NCBI RefSeq assembly: GCF_018802605.1
Contig: NZ_CP069161.1
Coordinates: forward strand, 3,720,001 to 3,784,000
Direction: 5' to 3'
DNA length: 64,000 nt
Source: Paludibacterium paludis
GTDB taxonomy: Bacteria; Pseudomonadota; Gammaproteobacteria; Burkholderiales; Chromobacteriaceae
Shown: piece by piece, positions 1 through 9,428 of the stretch
How the letters are laid out: each line of letters opens with the position of its first letter
Numbering within the stretch: position 1 is the first letter of the stretch
Program-made: the position numbers and the translations under genes
Notes under the pieces: generated by a model
The model's database searches: none
Seen by the model: only the letters and a program-made list of their open reading frames with translations
Told to the model about the DNA's origin: nothing

Positions 1-34
1 ATCCTCTAATGGTATGTAGTTATGGTACGACATG

Positions 35-73
35 AAAAAGAAGGGCGACGTTGCCGAAGCGACGCCGCCCTTC
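35..73 (-). terminator. Rho-independent terminator of potABC
   Basis: Read on the minus strand, a 12-bp stem (GAAGGGCGGCGT pairing with ACGTCGCCCTTC, one G-U pair) is followed by five T. It starts a few bases after the potC stop codon, so potC is the last gene of the operon and any potD must be transcribed separately. Confidence 0.85.
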
Positions 74-79
74 CGGACG

Positions 80-874
80 CTAGCCCTTGGCCCGCAGCGC
101 CGATGGCGACACGCGGGACGCGATGACGATCAGGGCAAGAGTGAGAAGCATCAGCAAGGAAGAGACCGCATTGACCTCCGGCGTCACGGCGATCTTGATC
201 ATCGAATAGATCTCCAGCGGCAGGGTGGAGGCCCCGGCGCCGGCGGTGAAAAAGGTGATCACGAAATCGTCGATGGACAGTGTGAACGCCATCAGCGCGC
301 CGGCGATGATGCCGGGTTTGAGCAACGGCAAGGTCACGAGCCTGAAGGCCTGAAATGGTGTCGCGCCCAGATCGCGGGCGGCCTCGACCAGACTGTCATC
401 CATACCTTGCATGCGCGCCCGCACCACGATGGCAACGAAACCGACACAGAAAGCGATATGCGACAGCAGGATCGTGAGCAGGCCAAGCTCCAGAATGCCG
501 ATCAACTGATTCACCAGCACAAAGAAAATCACCAGGCTCACCCCCATCAGCAACTCGGGAATCGCGATCGGCGTCAGCACCAGGAACGGCAAAAGGCGCA
601 ACTTGTAACGATGCAGGGCAATACCGGCCAATGTGCCAAGCAGTGTCGCCGCCACGCTAGCCAGCAGCGCGATAACCAGCGAGTTGCCGGCGGCGGTAAG
701 CATCTTGTCGTTGGCGAATAACTGGTGATACCACTTGAACGTAAAACCTACCCATTCCGCATTGAGTTTCGAGTCGTTGAAGGAAAACACAACGACAATC
801 ACCAGCGGCAGGTACAGGAACAGATACGTCAGGCTCGCCGATGCCCACAACCAGCGCGATTGTTTCTTAGCCAC
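80..874 (-). CDS. potC: Spermidine/putrescine ABC transporter permease PotC
   Basis: This is one of the two inner-membrane permease subunits of a polyamine-type ABC importer (264 aa). It has about six hydrophobic segments. The EAA loop that docks on the ATPase is visible as EAARDLGATPFQAF around residues 163-176. The start is GTG at 874, preceded by GGAGGAAAG at good spacing. The gene overlaps the end of potB by 8 nt, which suggests translational coupling. A terminator follows directly. The family assignment is firm. The exact substrate (spermidine, putrescine or a related amine) cannot be read from the sequence, because the binding protein that sets specificity is not in the window. Confidence 0.88.
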   Translation of the reverse strand: MAKKQSRWLWASASLTYLFLYLPLVIVVVFSFNDSKLNAEWVGFTFKWYHQLFANDKMLTAAGNSLVIALLASVAATLLGTLAGIALHRYKLRLLPFLVLTPIAIPELLMGVSLVIFFVLVNQLIGILELGLLTILLSHIAFCVGFVAIVVRARMQGMDDSLVEAARDLGATPFQAFRLVTLPLLKPGIIAGALMAFTLSIDDFVITFFTAGAGASTLPLEIYSMIKIAVTPEVNAVSSLLMLLTLALIVIASRVSPSALRAKG

Positions 875-1760
875 GTTTCTTTCCTCCCCGGGCTACCAGC
901 GAACCGATCACGGCAATGCCCAATACGCCGCCGGTCAACATCAGAGACAGCACCGACCCGAACGGCCAGTCGCGCGTATCGAGAATCTGCTGTTTGATCA
1001 GGTTGCCGATCATGATCGAATCGGTCCCCCCCAGAATATCGGGAATGGCGAACATGCCAAGCGCGGGGATGAACACCAGCGCGGAACCGGCGAATACGCC
1101 CGGCAAGGAGAGCGGCCAGGTAATGCGCCAGAAACGCTGCCAGGCGTTTGCCCCCAGATCCTGGGCGGCGTCCAGCAACGACATGTCATGCTTTTCAAGG
1201 TTGGCGTAAAGCGGCAAAACCATGAACGGCAGATGCACATACACGAGGCCCACGATCACGGCGAACGGCGTAAACAGCAGCCGGACCGGAGCGATACCAA
1301 ACACTCCCAGCACCATGTTCACGGCATGACTGAATGCCGACTGGGGCCCGAGAATGATCATCCAGGCATAAATGCGAATCAGAAAATTCGACCAGAACGG
1401 CAGAATCACCATCAACAGCAGCAGATCGCGATAACGCTTGCCGCTGCGCGCGATGAGCCACGCCAGCGGGTATCCCATCAGGATGCAGACTGCCGTGGTC
1501 AACAGCGCATAGCCCGCCGACTTGATGAAAAGCTCGATGTAAAGCGGCTCTTCGACCAGACGATGGAAGTTTTCCAGGGTCAGGTTGAGGATGCGCTTGC
1601 CATCCTCCTCCAGGAAGATCGGCGCCAGGCCGCCGTAATCGCCCGGATAGCGGAACGCGGCGAACGCCATGATCAGCGTCGGGACCAAAAAGAAAACCAG
1701 AAGATAGATCAGCGGAGGCCAGGACAGCACCCACTTGCCGATACGGTCACGCAGCATCAT
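867..1760 (-). CDS. potB: Spermidine/putrescine ABC transporter permease PotB
   Basis: This is the second membrane subunit of the polyamine-type importer (297 aa). It has an N-terminal transmembrane helix, then a typical BPD-transporter permease domain with the EAA-like segment DAAQDLGANAWQRFWRITWP near residues 197-216. The ATG lies 4 nt after the potA stop, and the tail overlaps potC by 8 nt, so the three genes form one operon. It would pair with PotC to form the translocation channel energised by PotA. PotB and PotH families are similar. The placement between an ATPase and a PotC-like protein favours this name. Confidence 0.87.
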   Translation of the reverse strand: MMLRDRIGKWVLSWPPLIYLLVFFLVPTLIMAFAAFRYPGDYGGLAPIFLEEDGKRILNLTLENFHRLVEEPLYIELFIKSAGYALLTTAVCILMGYPLAWLIARSGKRYRDLLLLMVILPFWSNFLIRIYAWMIILGPQSAFSHAVNMVLGVFGIAPVRLLFTPFAVIVGLVYVHLPFMVLPLYANLEKHDMSLLDAAQDLGANAWQRFWRITWPLSLPGVFAGSALVFIPALGMFAIPDILGGTDSIMIGNLIKQQILDTRDWPFGSVLSLMLTGGVLGIAVIGSLVARGGKKRG

Positions 1761-1764
1761 GCCT

Positions 1765-2850
1765 TTACTCCGTCAGGAAGCTGCCTGCGTCATAGCGCCA
1801 GGCGATCTCGACCACGTCATTGTCGTCAAAGAACTTGGCGACCCCCGGAATGCTGTTGGGCAGCATGGTTTCGACCATGACTCCCTCGGCGACTTCGACC
1901 ACGTAGATGGTGACGTCGCCCAGATAGAGGCAGTCGTGCACCTTGCCCTTGAAATGGGCCTCTTCCGGCAAAGCGGTCAGTTCCTTGTCGAGGCGGACTT
2001 TTTCCGGGCGTAGCGCAAGCCAGCCCTGCTGTCCTTCGCGAGCGCCGGGCGTGCTCTGGCAACGCACTTCGCCGCAGCCCTTTATTTCGACCGTCATGAT
2101 ATCGCCGGACACGCCTGTCACCGTACCCTCGAGCACGTTGCACTGTCCGATGAAATCCGCCACGAAACGGTTTTTCGGGAATCCGTAGATCTTTTCCGGG
2201 ATATCAAGCTGCTCGACCTGCCCCTGGCTCATCACCGCGATGCGGTGCGACAGCGCCAGCGCCTCGCCCTGATCGTGGGTCACGTAAACGAAGGTGATGC
2301 CCACTTCCTTTTGCAGATTGATCAGTTCGATCTGCATTTCCTCGCGCAGTTTCGCGTCGAGCGCGGAGAGCGGTTCGTCAAGCAACAGCAGACGCGGGCG
2401 ATCGACCAGCGCGCGGGCGATGGCCACACGCTGCCGCTGGCCGCCGGACAGTTCATGGGGAAAGCGATCGCCGAAGGCCGTCAGGCGGACATCTTCCAGC
2501 AATTCCTCCACCTGGCTGCCGATACGCGCCTTGTCCCAGCCGGCCATTTTCAGCGGAAACGCGATATTGTCGCGGACCGTCATGTGCGGGAACAGCGCAT
2601 AGCTCTGGAACACGGTATGGACCGGGCGCTTCTCGGGGGGAACGCGCGACATGTCCTGGCCGTCGAGCAGAATCTGGCCTTCATCGGGCTGCTCGAAACC
2701 GGCGAGCATCCTCAGAAGAGTCGTCTTTCCACACCCGGAAGGCCCCAGTAATGTGAAAAATTCGCCAGCTTCCACGTTCAGGCTGACGTTGTTGACGGCG
2801 GTATAGTCGCCGAACCGTTTAACAACATTCTTGATTTCAAGAAGAGACAT
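1765..2850 (-). CDS. potA: Spermidine/putrescine ABC transporter ATP-binding protein PotA
   Basis: This is the ATPase of the importer (361 aa). It shows Walker A GPSGCGKTT, the Q-loop QSYALFPHM, the signature LSGGQRQRVAIARAL, Walker B LLLLDEPLSALD and the switch histidine VTHDQ. A C-terminal TOBE-like regulatory domain follows (about residues 235-361). An in-frame ATG exists 14 codons upstream, but I chose the ATG at 2850 because it begins the conserved MSLLEIKNV and is preceded by a GGGGAAG ribosome site. It is the first gene of potABC. Its promoter should lie in 2851-3103, but I see no convincing -35/-10 pair there. Confidence 0.88.
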   Translation of the reverse strand: MSLLEIKNVVKRFGDYTAVNNVSLNVEAGEFFTLLGPSGCGKTTLLRMLAGFEQPDEGQILLDGQDMSRVPPEKRPVHTVFQSYALFPHMTVRDNIAFPLKMAGWDKARIGSQVEELLEDVRLTAFGDRFPHELSGGQRQRVAIARALVDRPRLLLLDEPLSALDAKLREEMQIELINLQKEVGITFVYVTHDQGEALALSHRIAVMSQGQVEQLDIPEKIYGFPKNRFVADFIGQCNVLEGTVTGVSGDIMTVEIKGCGEVRCQSTPGAREGQQGWLALRPEKVRLDKELTALPEEAHFKGKVHDCLYLGDVTIYVVEVAEGVMVETMLPNSIPGVAKFFDDNDVVEIAWRYDAGSFLTE

Positions 2851-3103
2851 TGCGTTCTTCCCCGCCCAGTAAAAAGGGCGCCATTGTAACAAAAATCAAA
2901 CGATGGGAAACCCCAAAATCCCTAGTCAATTCAAGGACTCAGGCGATCCGCCCCTCCCATCGCCCCCATTTTCCCCTCCGGGCCGATAAGTCGCTATTTT
3001 CGTTGAAGAAACCTATTGCCCCTTCAGAAATCCCGTCGTGCAACAAATGTATTTTTTTCTGAAAAAAACGATGCTTTTTGGCAACACTTGACGTTTTTAC
3101 TGT

Positions 3104-4183
3104 TTATTTGTGCGTCGTATCACACGTTCCCCAGTGCCCTTGATAGAAAAACGCACGAAAACGCGGTATCCACGCATCGATATCATGGCCATTCTTCTGT
3201 AGCCAGTTTCTGTCGTAATAACTGTTCAGGTAGCGGTTTCCATCATCGCACAGCAACGTGACAACCGACCCTTCCTTGCCCTCTTTCGCCATTCTGGCGA
3301 TGACCTGGCATACCCCGGCAAAGTTGGTCCCGGTCGAGCCACCGCACTTGCGGCCGAGCACCTCTTCCAGAAAATGAATGGCCGCGTAGCTGGCCGTATT
3401 GGGCACACGCACAACATCATCGATCACGGAAGGAATGAAGGATGGCTCCACCCGCGGGCGGCCGATACCTTCCACGCCCGACCCGCCTTCACAACGGCAG
3501 TCGGTGGCTCCGGCATGAAAGCAGTCGTAAAACACCGAATTTTCCGGATCCACAACACAAATCCGGGTGCCCAGCCGCTGATAACGCACATAACGCCCAA
3601 ACGTGGCCGACGTCCCCCCCGTCCCGGCGCCACAGACGATCCAGTCGGGTACCGGATGCGGCTCCAGAGCCATCTGCCGGAAAATGGTATCGGCGATATT
3701 GTTGTTTCCACGCCAATCGGTGGCCCGTTCGGCATAGGTGAACTGATCCATGTAGTGCCCGCCCAGTTCGAGCGCAAGACGCCTTGATTCCTCATAGATA
3801 AGGGCCGGATCGTCGACCAGATGACAACGGCCACCGTAAAATTCGATAGCCCGGATTTTCTCCCCGGAGGTGCCGCGCGGCATGACCGCGATGAACGGCA
3901 AGCCGAGCAGACGGGCGAAATAGGCTTCGGATACGGCGGTACTGCCGCTGGAGGCTTCGATAATGGCGCAGCCTTCGCGAATCCAGCCGTTGCACAGGGC
4001 GTACAGAAACAGGGAGCGCGCCAGACGATGCTTGAGACTGCCGGTCGGATGCGTCGACTCATCCTTGAAATACAGCTGGATGGCGGGAAATGCCGGAAGC
4101 GGCAAAGGGATCAGGTGTGTGTCGCTGGAGCGGTTAAAATCGGCTTCGATCTTGCGGATAGCGTCTGATACCCAATGATTCAT
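3104..4183 (-). CDS. PLP-dependent cysteine synthase family protein
   Basis: This is a fold-type II PLP enzyme (359 aa) related to cysteine synthase and cystathionine beta-synthase. The PLP lysine is in [18 protein letters not shown] (near residue 50). The substrate loop [12 protein letters not shown] and the phosphate-binding loop [13 protein letters not shown] follow. The start at 4183 is set by a strong AGGAGGTGCT site; the frame is open a further 18 codons upstream. The C-terminal part differs from CysK and CysM and includes an unusual Cys-containing stretch ([17 protein letters not shown]). It may act in cysteine or sulfide metabolism, but the substrate cannot be assigned. It is transcribed alone, between ompW and potA. 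Confidence 0.75.
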   Translation of the reverse strand: MNHWVSDAIRKIEADFNRSSDTHLIPLPLPAFPAIQLYFKDESTHPTGSLKHRLARSLFLYALCNGWIREGCAIIEASSGSTAVSEAYFARLLGLPFIAVMPRGTSGEKIRAIEFYGGRCHLVDDPALIYEESRRLALELGGHYMDQFTYAERATDWRGNNNIADTIFRQMALEPHPVPDWIVCGAGTGGTSATFGRYVRYQRLGTRICVVDPENSVFYDCFHAGATDCRCEGGSGVEGIGRPRVEPSFIPSVIDDVVRVPNTASYAAIHFLEEVLGRKCGGSTGTNFAGVCQVIARMAKEGKEGSVVTLLCDDGNRYLNSYYDRNWLQKNGHDIDAWIPRFRAFFYQGHWGTCDTTHK

Positions 4184-4230
4184 AGCACCTCCTGATTCCA
4201 TTGGGATCCATTGTACCCGTCCCAATAAAA

Positions 4231-4260
4231 AACGCACCCCGCGCGGGGTGCGTTCTTTCT
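4231..4260 (-). terminator. Terminator of ompW
   Basis: AACGCACCCCGC and its exact complement form a perfect 24-bp palindrome (4231-4254). On the minus strand it is followed by a T-rich tail just after the ompW stop codon. The plus-strand side has only a CTTTCT tail, so termination is probably mainly of ompW transcripts. Confidence 0.85.
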
Positions 4261-4280
4261 ATCGTTCCGGACAACAGGAA

Positions 4281-4883
4281 TCAGAACTTGGTGCCGAAAC
4301 CGATACCGTAGATCCACGGGTTGATCTTCAGCTCGCCCAGCTTGGTGCCATTGAGCTTAACGTCGGTCTTGATGTCGACTTTCTTAACATCGACGTTGAT
4401 GTACCAGCTCTTGTTGATCGCATAGTCGAAGCCGACTTGCAGCGCCGGACCATAGCTGTTGTTCTTCAGATCCAGCTTCTGATCGCCGACCTTCAGGTCA
4501 TTGCTGTAGAAACGGGTATAGTTGATACCTGCGCCCACATACGGACGGAAGTCACCTTGCGGATTGAAGTGGTACTGCAGGGTCAGCGTCGGGGGCAGAA
4601 CGGAAACTTTGCCCAGCGAGGTGCGGCCGCTGTTTACCGTGACTTCATGGCGGGAGGTGCCCAGAATCAGCTCGGCGCCGATGTTGTTGGTGATCATGTA
4701 GGTGAAGTCGACTTCGGGAACCGTCGCATCCTTCACATCGGTCTTCAGTGTCGACAGCGCGCCGTCTTTGGACACGTCCGGGTTGACGTTGATCACGCGG
4801 AAACGCGCCAGGATATCGCCCTGGTCAGCGAAAGCACCAGCGGACAGCAGACCGGCCATAACAGCGAAAACAAGCTTTTTCAT
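4281..4883 (-). CDS. ompW: OmpW family outer membrane protein
   Basis: This is a small eight-stranded outer-membrane beta-barrel (200 aa) of the OmpW family, thought to let small hydrophobic molecules cross the outer membrane. It has a signal peptide (MKKLVFAVMAGLLSAGAFA, cleaved before DQGD), alternating amphipathic strands, the family segment PPTLTLQYHF and YVGAGINYTRF, and a C-terminal aromatic residue (GFGTKF). The start at 4883 fits the signal peptide and the upstream GGAGA; the frame is open 33 codons further upstream, but that part does not look coding. It is divergent from ubiD across 149 nt and ends in a strong terminator. Confidence 0.9.
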   Translation of the reverse strand: MKKLVFAVMAGLLSAGAFADQGDILARFRVINVNPDVSKDGALSTLKTDVKDATVPEVDFTYMITNNIGAELILGTSRHEVTVNSGRTSLGKVSVLPPTLTLQYHFNPQGDFRPYVGAGINYTRFYSNDLKVGDQKLDLKNNSYGPALQVGFDYAINKSWYINVDVKKVDIKTDVKLNGTKLGELKINPWIYGIGFGTKF

Positions 4884-5032
4884 GTAAGGTTCTCCAGCGT
4901 TTGAATTTGAGCTAGTCGCCGCCCGTTGAGCCATCATTGACTTTCTCTCGGACCGGCAGTAGCGTGCGACATCAGTTGCCAAGGTTAGTGATAGCCTGAC
5001 ATAAAAACTTTGCGCCAGATCATGTATAAGTC

Positions 5033-6508
5033 ATGAAATACTCCGATTTACGCGACTTTGTCGCTCGCCTGGAACAATCGGGCGAACTCAAACGGATCAC
5101 CCATCCGGTATCCGTTCACCTGGAAATGACCGAAGTCGGAGACCGCGTGCTGCGGGCCGAAGGACCGGCCCTGCTGTTCGAGGCTCCTCACCGCGATGGC
5201 GAACGCTTCGACTACCCTGTCCTGACCAATTTGTTCGGCACTCCGCGGCGGGTCGCCATGGGAATGGGCGCCGACTCCCCCGCCGCCCTGAGGGAAATCG
5301 GCCGGCTTCTGGCCTATCTGAAAGAACCCGAGCCCCCGCGCGGCTGGAAAGACGCCTGGGACAAACTGCCCCTGCTCAAGCAGGTGCTGTCCATGGCGCC
5401 GAAGATCGTGTCGCGCCCCCCCTGCCAGGAAATCGTGCTGGAAGGGAACGACGTCGATCTGGCGCGCTTGCCCATCCAGCACTGCTGGCCGGGCGATGTC
5501 GCTCCGCTGATCACCTGGGGGCTCACCGTTACGCGAGGTCCGCACAAAAAGCGCCAGAATCTTGGCATCTACCGCCAGCAGGTTATCGGCCGCAACCGTG
5601 TCATCATGCGCTGGCTCGCGCATCGCGGCGGAGCGCTCGACTACCGGGAATTCCGCCAGCAGAATCCCGCCACGCCGTATCCGGTGGCCGTGGTGCTCGG
5701 TTGTGATCCGGCCACCATCCTGGGCGCGGTCACGCCGGTGCCCGACACGCTGTCGGAATACCAGTTCGCCGGATTGCTGCGCGGCGGCCGCACGGAGCTG
5801 GCCCGCTGCATCGGATCGGATCTGCAGGTGCCGGCGCGTGCGGAAATCGTGCTTGAGGGCCACATTCATCCGGACGACATGGCGCTAGAAGGCCCCTATG
5901 GAGACCATACCGGCTACTACAACGAGCAGGATCGCTTCCCGGTTCTGACCATAGACCGCATCACCCAGCGGGAAAACCCCATTTATCATAGTACCTACAC
6001 GGGCAAACCTCCCGATGAGCCAGCGATTCTCGGCGTCGCGCTCAACGAGGTATTCGTTCCGATCCTGCAAAAGCAGTTCCCGGAAATCACCGATTTTTAT
6101 CTGCCGCCGGAGGGCTGCAGCTACCGCATGGCGGTGGTCTCCATCCGCAAGCAATACCCTGGGCACGCACGACGCGTGATGATGGGATGCTGGAGTTTTC
6201 TGCGCCAATTCATGTATACCAAATTCATCGTGGTGGTCGACGATGACATCGATGCCCGGAACTGGAAAGAAGTGATCTGGGCCATCACAACCCGCATGGA
6301 TCCGGTGCGCGACACCGTACTGATCGACAATACTCCCATCGACTATCTGGATTTCGCCAGTCCTGTCTCAGGCCTTGGCGGCAAGATGGGGCTGGATGCG
6401 ACCAACAAGCTGCCGGGCGAGACATCGCGCGAGTGGGGCACCCCCATCGTCATGGACGATGCGGTGCGCCGCAATGTGGACGCGATGTGGAAAGAGCTTG
6501 GCCTGTAA
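5033..6508 (+). CDS. ubiD: 4-hydroxy-3-polyprenylbenzoate decarboxylase UbiD
   Basis: This prenylated-FMN decarboxylase of ubiquinone biosynthesis (491 aa, close to the E. coli length of 497) removes the carboxyl group of polyprenyl-4-hydroxybenzoate. Visible family features are the N-terminal [20 protein letters not shown], the prFMN/metal-binding region around [19 protein letters not shown], and the conserved [18 protein letters not shown] segment seen here as [19 protein letters not shown]. It is followed by yggL and a terminator. No UbiX gene (maker of the cofactor) is in the window. Confidence 0.93.
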   Translation: MKYSDLRDFVARLEQSGELKRITHPVSVHLEMTEVGDRVLRAEGPALLFEAPHRDGERFDYPVLTNLFGTPRRVAMGMGADSPAALREIGRLLAYLKEPEPPRGWKDAWDKLPLLKQVLSMAPKIVSRPPCQEIVLEGNDVDLARLPIQHCWPGDVAPLITWGLTVTRGPHKKRQNLGIYRQQVIGRNRVIMRWLAHRGGALDYREFRQQNPATPYPVAVVLGCDPATILGAVTPVPDTLSEYQFAGLLRGGRTELARCIGSDLQVPARAEIVLEGHIHPDDMALEGPYGDHTGYYNEQDRFPVLTIDRITQRENPIYHSTYTGKPPDEPAILGVALNEVFVPILQKQFPEITDFYLPPEGCSYRMAVVSIRKQYPGHARRVMMGCWSFLRQFMYTKFIVVVDDDIDARNWKEVIWAITTRMDPVRDTVLIDNTPIDYLDFASPVSGLGGKMGLDATNKLPGETSREWGTPIVMDDAVRRNVDAMWKELGL

Positions 6509-6566
6509 TGCGGGCGGCAATCGGGCCGACCTGCTATCATCACCGGTTTTTGGTACTGGAGCCGAC

Positions 6567-6935
6567 ATGACTCAACGCAACAATCCCAATTCCGCTCAGC
6601 GCCTCAAGCGTCTGAACACCCGCCAGCGCAAGAAAATGCGTGTCGGTGAATTCTGCGAGCTGGGCTTTCACGTGATCGCCACGTTCAAGGAAGGACTGGG
6701 CGCCGACGTGCAGGACGCGCTGCTGGACGGCTGGCTGACCGCGGTGGATGCCGCCGATGTCAGCTTCGGCGGCCACTTCGATGGCGCAAGCCGGCTCGAA
6801 GGCGTGGTTTTTCCGGTGGGAGGCGTCAAAATCACCGACGACCTGCGTGCCTCGCTGGTAAACTGGCTTGATGCGCGCGCCGAGATCGACAGCGTCGAAG
6901 CCGGCGAATTGATCGACCTGTGGCACACGGCCTGA
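6567..6935 (+). CDS. yggL: YggL family 50S ribosome-associated protein
   Basis: This is a 122-aa basic-to-acidic small protein of the YggL (DUF469) family, reported to associate with the large ribosomal subunit. The N-terminus RLNTRQRKKMRVGEFCELGF is typical of the family. The ATG at 6567 is preceded by TGGAG. It lies 58 nt after ubiD and before a terminator, so the two are probably co-transcribed. Confidence 0.82.
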   Translation: MTQRNNPNSAQRLKRLNTRQRKKMRVGEFCELGFHVIATFKEGLGADVQDALLDGWLTAVDAADVSFGGHFDGASRLEGVVFPVGGVKITDDLRASLVNWLDARAEIDSVEAGELIDLWHTA

Positions 6936-6964
6936 CACGGACCGACCGCCTCATGACTGAGCCA

Positions 6965-6987
6965 ACGGGAGCCTCGCTCCCGTTTTT
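6965..6987 (+). terminator. Terminator after yggL
   Basis: ACGGGAGC-CTC-GCTCCCGT is a perfect 8-bp stem with a 3-nt loop followed by four further T. It separates ubiD-yggL from the next gene, whose start codon is only 15 nt downstream. Confidence 0.88.
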
Positions 6988-7002
6988 CATGGATACCGAC
7001 CG

Positions 7003-8406
7003 ATGAAGCGAGAACGCGAGGGAACACACTGTTTTCGGGAGGCGAACCGGCTGTTCGGCGAAGGCCGCTACGATCTGGCCCTCGACCAGTACTTTCGCGC
7101 GCTCGAATGCCTGCCGGACTCGCCCGAAGTGCGCAACAATCTTGCCGTCCTGCTGCGCCAGCTCGGTGAGCGGACGCTGGCGGAGCAATGCTTGCATGAA
7201 GCCCTGGCCCTGAATCCCGGTTATGTCGATGCGCTCGGCAATCTTGGCAACCTCTACCGGGAGGCCGAAGACACCGGCCGCGCGGAGCAGTGTTTCAAGG
7301 CCGCCCTGGCCCTGAGCCCCGACAATCCTGTTCTGTGGAACAATCTGGGACTCGTCCACAAGATGGCCAACCGTTTCGAAGCCGCCATCGATTGCCTTCG
7401 CCACGCCCAGGCCCTTCCCGGCTGCCCGCCGGAAGCCGCATTCACGCTGGCCGTTGCCCTGTTGCAAACCGGCTCTCGCCGCGAAGGATGGGAACGTTAC
7501 CAGGATCGCTGGCAACTGCCGGGACTGGCGGCAAGACGCCGGCCTTTTGACGCGGTCGCGCCCGAATGGCGCGGCGAACCGCTTGACGGCAAGACGTTGC
7601 ACCTATGGTCGGAGCAAGGCCTCGGCGACACCATCCAGATGGCGCGCTTTTTGCCGGCGCTTGCCCAATGCCACCCTGATGCCGTACTGCAGTTGTCCGT
7701 TCCCGCCCCGCTCTCGCGGCTTCTCGCGCAACTTGACGTGGACATCGTCGACGCGGATACGCCCCCGGCTCCGGGCAGCGCGGATTTTCACCTGCCCATC
7801 ATGACGATTCCCTGGCTGTGGATCAGCCAGAACCGCGCGCCGGTGCCATCCGGCCCCTATCTTCGCGCCCTGCCGGAATGGGAGAACGGCCTTGTCCGGT
7901 TGCCGGAACGCCGCGCCGGACGATTACGTGTCGGCATCGTCTGGACGTCCGGCAACGCCGGCGTGCCGCTTCTGCCAGACAGGGAGCAGGAATCGCGCAG
8001 CCTGGACGCCGCCGCGCTGACTCAGCTTCTCTCGTTCGATGGCGTCGATTGGGTCTCATTGCAATACCAAGGCCAAAGCGTGCTGCGGGAACAAGGTCTC
8101 GAGATTGCCGACCCGACGGAATTCATCGGCGATCTTGCCGATAGCGCTGCCATCATCCGCCAGCTCGATCTGGTCGTCAGCGTTGACACCGTCGTCGCCC
8201 ATCTGTCCGCCGCGATGGGCATCAGAACATTCACGCTGATGCGCTTTGCCGGCGGCAACCTGTTTCCGGCCGACGGAGAAACCTTCTCCTGGTATCCGGC
8301 GATGACAGTGATCCGGCAGCCGGTTTCCGCTGACTGGCAAAGTGTCATAGCTGAGGTTCATCGCCGCCTTCATGAGGCAAGTCAGAATGCAATATCCGGG
8401 AATTGA
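7003..8406 (+). CDS. TPR protein with glycosyltransferase-like C-terminal domain
   Basis: The protein has 467 aa. Residues about 5-170 form four to five tetratricopeptide repeats (pattern A..LxP....WNNLG.....G....A...). From about residue 190 the protein resembles the glycosyltransferase family 9-like domain often fused to TPRs (WSEQGLGDTIQMARFLP; later VSVDTVVAHLSAAMG, typical of ADP-heptose transferase-like folds). No signal peptide is seen. The role is unknown. It may glycosylate a protein or be a scaffold. It sits directly downstream of the yggL terminator with only a weak ribosome site, and upstream of a YdcF-family gene. Confidence 0.7.
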   Translation: MKREREGTHCFREANRLFGEGRYDLALDQYFRALECLPDSPEVRNNLAVLLRQLGERTLAEQCLHEALALNPGYVDALGNLGNLYREAEDTGRAEQCFKAALALSPDNPVLWNNLGLVHKMANRFEAAIDCLRHAQALPGCPPEAAFTLAVALLQTGSRREGWERYQDRWQLPGLAARRRPFDAVAPEWRGEPLDGKTLHLWSEQGLGDTIQMARFLPALAQCHPDAVLQLSVPAPLSRLLAQLDVDIVDADTPPAPGSADFHLPIMTIPWLWISQNRAPVPSGPYLRALPEWENGLVRLPERRAGRLRVGIVWTSGNAGVPLLPDREQESRSLDAAALTQLLSFDGVDWVSLQYQGQSVLREQGLEIADPTEFIGDLADSAAIIRQLDLVVSVDTVVAHLSAAMGIRTFTLMRFAGGNLFPADGETFSWYPAMTVIRQPVSADWQSVIAEVHRRLHEASQNAISGN

Positions 8407-8442
8407 CCTATAATGGCCGATTCATTAGTGAACCGATGACCG

Positions 8443-9042
8443 ATGCCTTATTTGCGACTGATGTTCCGGGGTTTTCTGTGCGCCGTTTTCCTGCTGGCAG
8501 TCGGCATGGGGACGGTGGCCTGGGGCATCGTCGACTACGGTTCCACCGATGACGGGGAAATGGCCGATGCGGCCCTGGTACTGGGCGCCGCGGCATGGGG
8601 CGACAAACCTTCGCCGGTGTTCCGCGAACGTATCCGTCACGCGGTGGAGCTCTATCGCTCCGGGAGAGTCCGCTGGATTGTGTTCACTGGGGGGACGCCC
8701 GTGCCGGGCTACCCGTCGGAGGCCGAGGTGGGACGCAGCTACGCACTCAAGGCCGGTGTTCCGATGACCGCGATGCTGGCGGAAACCGAGTCCCGCACCA
8801 CCTGGGGCAATCTGGAAAACGCCCGCAAGCTCGCCGAACCTTTCGGCATCCATCGTTATCTGCTGGTCAGCGACCCCTGGCACATGCGCCGCGCGGTACT
8901 GATGGCACGGGATCTCGGCCTGAACGCCCACCCCTCCCCCACCGACTCCACACGATTTCGCACCTTTGGCGCGAAATGCTCATTCCTGCTGCGCGAAACC
9001 TGGCTCTACACCGGCTACCGGATTTTCCGGACGCTATCCTGA
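8443..9042 (+). CDS. YdcF family (DUF218) membrane-anchored protein
   Basis: This 199-aa protein has one N-terminal membrane helix (about residues 8-28) and a DUF218/YdcF domain. Typical motifs are VLGAAAWGDKPSPVFRERI near the start of the domain, FTGG, and the conserved ESRTTWGNLENA and LLVSDPWHMRRA. The family includes SanA and ElyC, linked to envelope integrity, but the biochemical role is unsettled. No clear Shine-Dalgarno precedes the ATG at 8443. A TATAAT hexamer lies at 8409-8414 without a good -35. Its end overlaps the convergent gene at 9034 by 9 nt. Confidence 0.75.
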   Translation: MPYLRLMFRGFLCAVFLLAVGMGTVAWGIVDYGSTDDGEMADAALVLGAAAWGDKPSPVFRERIRHAVELYRSGRVRWIVFTGGTPVPGYPSEAEVGRSYALKAGVPMTAMLAETESRTTWGNLENARKLAEPFGIHRYLLVSDPWHMRRAVLMARDLGLNAHPSPTDSTRFRTFGAKCSFLLRETWLYTGYRIFRTLS

Positions 9043-9417
9043 CCCGATAAGGCCACGCTCCCGGCCTTCGCGCCCCAGCGCCACCCAGCCGTCAAGGCAG
9101 GCCGAGCGGCTGCGCATGTTCCAGTCGCAGGCGATACGGGTGTAATCATCAAAGGGCGCGATCCCGCGCACCGTTTCCAGCACTTGGCCGCACAGAATGA
9201 ACTGGGCATCGTTGCTGTCATGCAACAATGCCAGCGTATCGGCGCGCAAACGCCGGCCAAGCCGCTCGACCTTGTCCGGCAAGGCGGCCGGCCCGGCCAG
9301 CACCCGGCCGGCGTAGAAGCATTGCGAGCGCCAATAGGCCTGCAGGCTGCGCATCATGGCAAAGCTGGCCATGACCGGCAGCGAACCGCAGGCAACCCAG
9401 GCACGGACATATGACAT
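9034..9417 (-). CDS. Hypothetical protein
   Basis: This is a 127-aa protein I do not recognise. It looks real because a strong AGGAGGCTTCC site precedes the ATG at 9417. The N-terminus is moderately hydrophobic (VACGSLPVMASFAMM) but not a clear signal peptide. The middle is helical and charged, with four cysteines. It lies 33 nt downstream of the polysaccharide operon on the same strand and overlaps the convergent ydcF-like gene by 9 nt. A perfect 7-bp dyad sits just upstream of its ribosome site. No function can be proposed. Confidence 0.55.
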   Translation of the reverse strand: MSYVRAWVACGSLPVMASFAMMRSLQAYWRSQCFYAGRVLAGPAALPDKVERLGRRLRADTLALLHDSNDAQFILCGQVLETVRGIAPFDDYTRIACDWNMRSRSACLDGWVALGREGRERGLIGSG

Positions 9418-9428
9418 GGAAGCCTCCT

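Noticed and set aside
735..1880. 381-codon plus-strand frame over potB
   Set aside because: It is antisense to a permease with a clear EAA loop and is His/Gln/Arg-rich.
3048..3110. AT-rich stretch with short T and A runs downstream of the cysteine-synthase-like gene
   Set aside because: A weak TTTTTTTC/GAAAAAA hairpin is possible, but there is no GC stem, so I do not call a terminator. No promoter pair is convincing either.
8409..8414. TATAAT hexamer before the ydcF-like gene
   Set aside because: No acceptable -35 hexamer lies 16-18 nt upstream, so it was not called a promoter.
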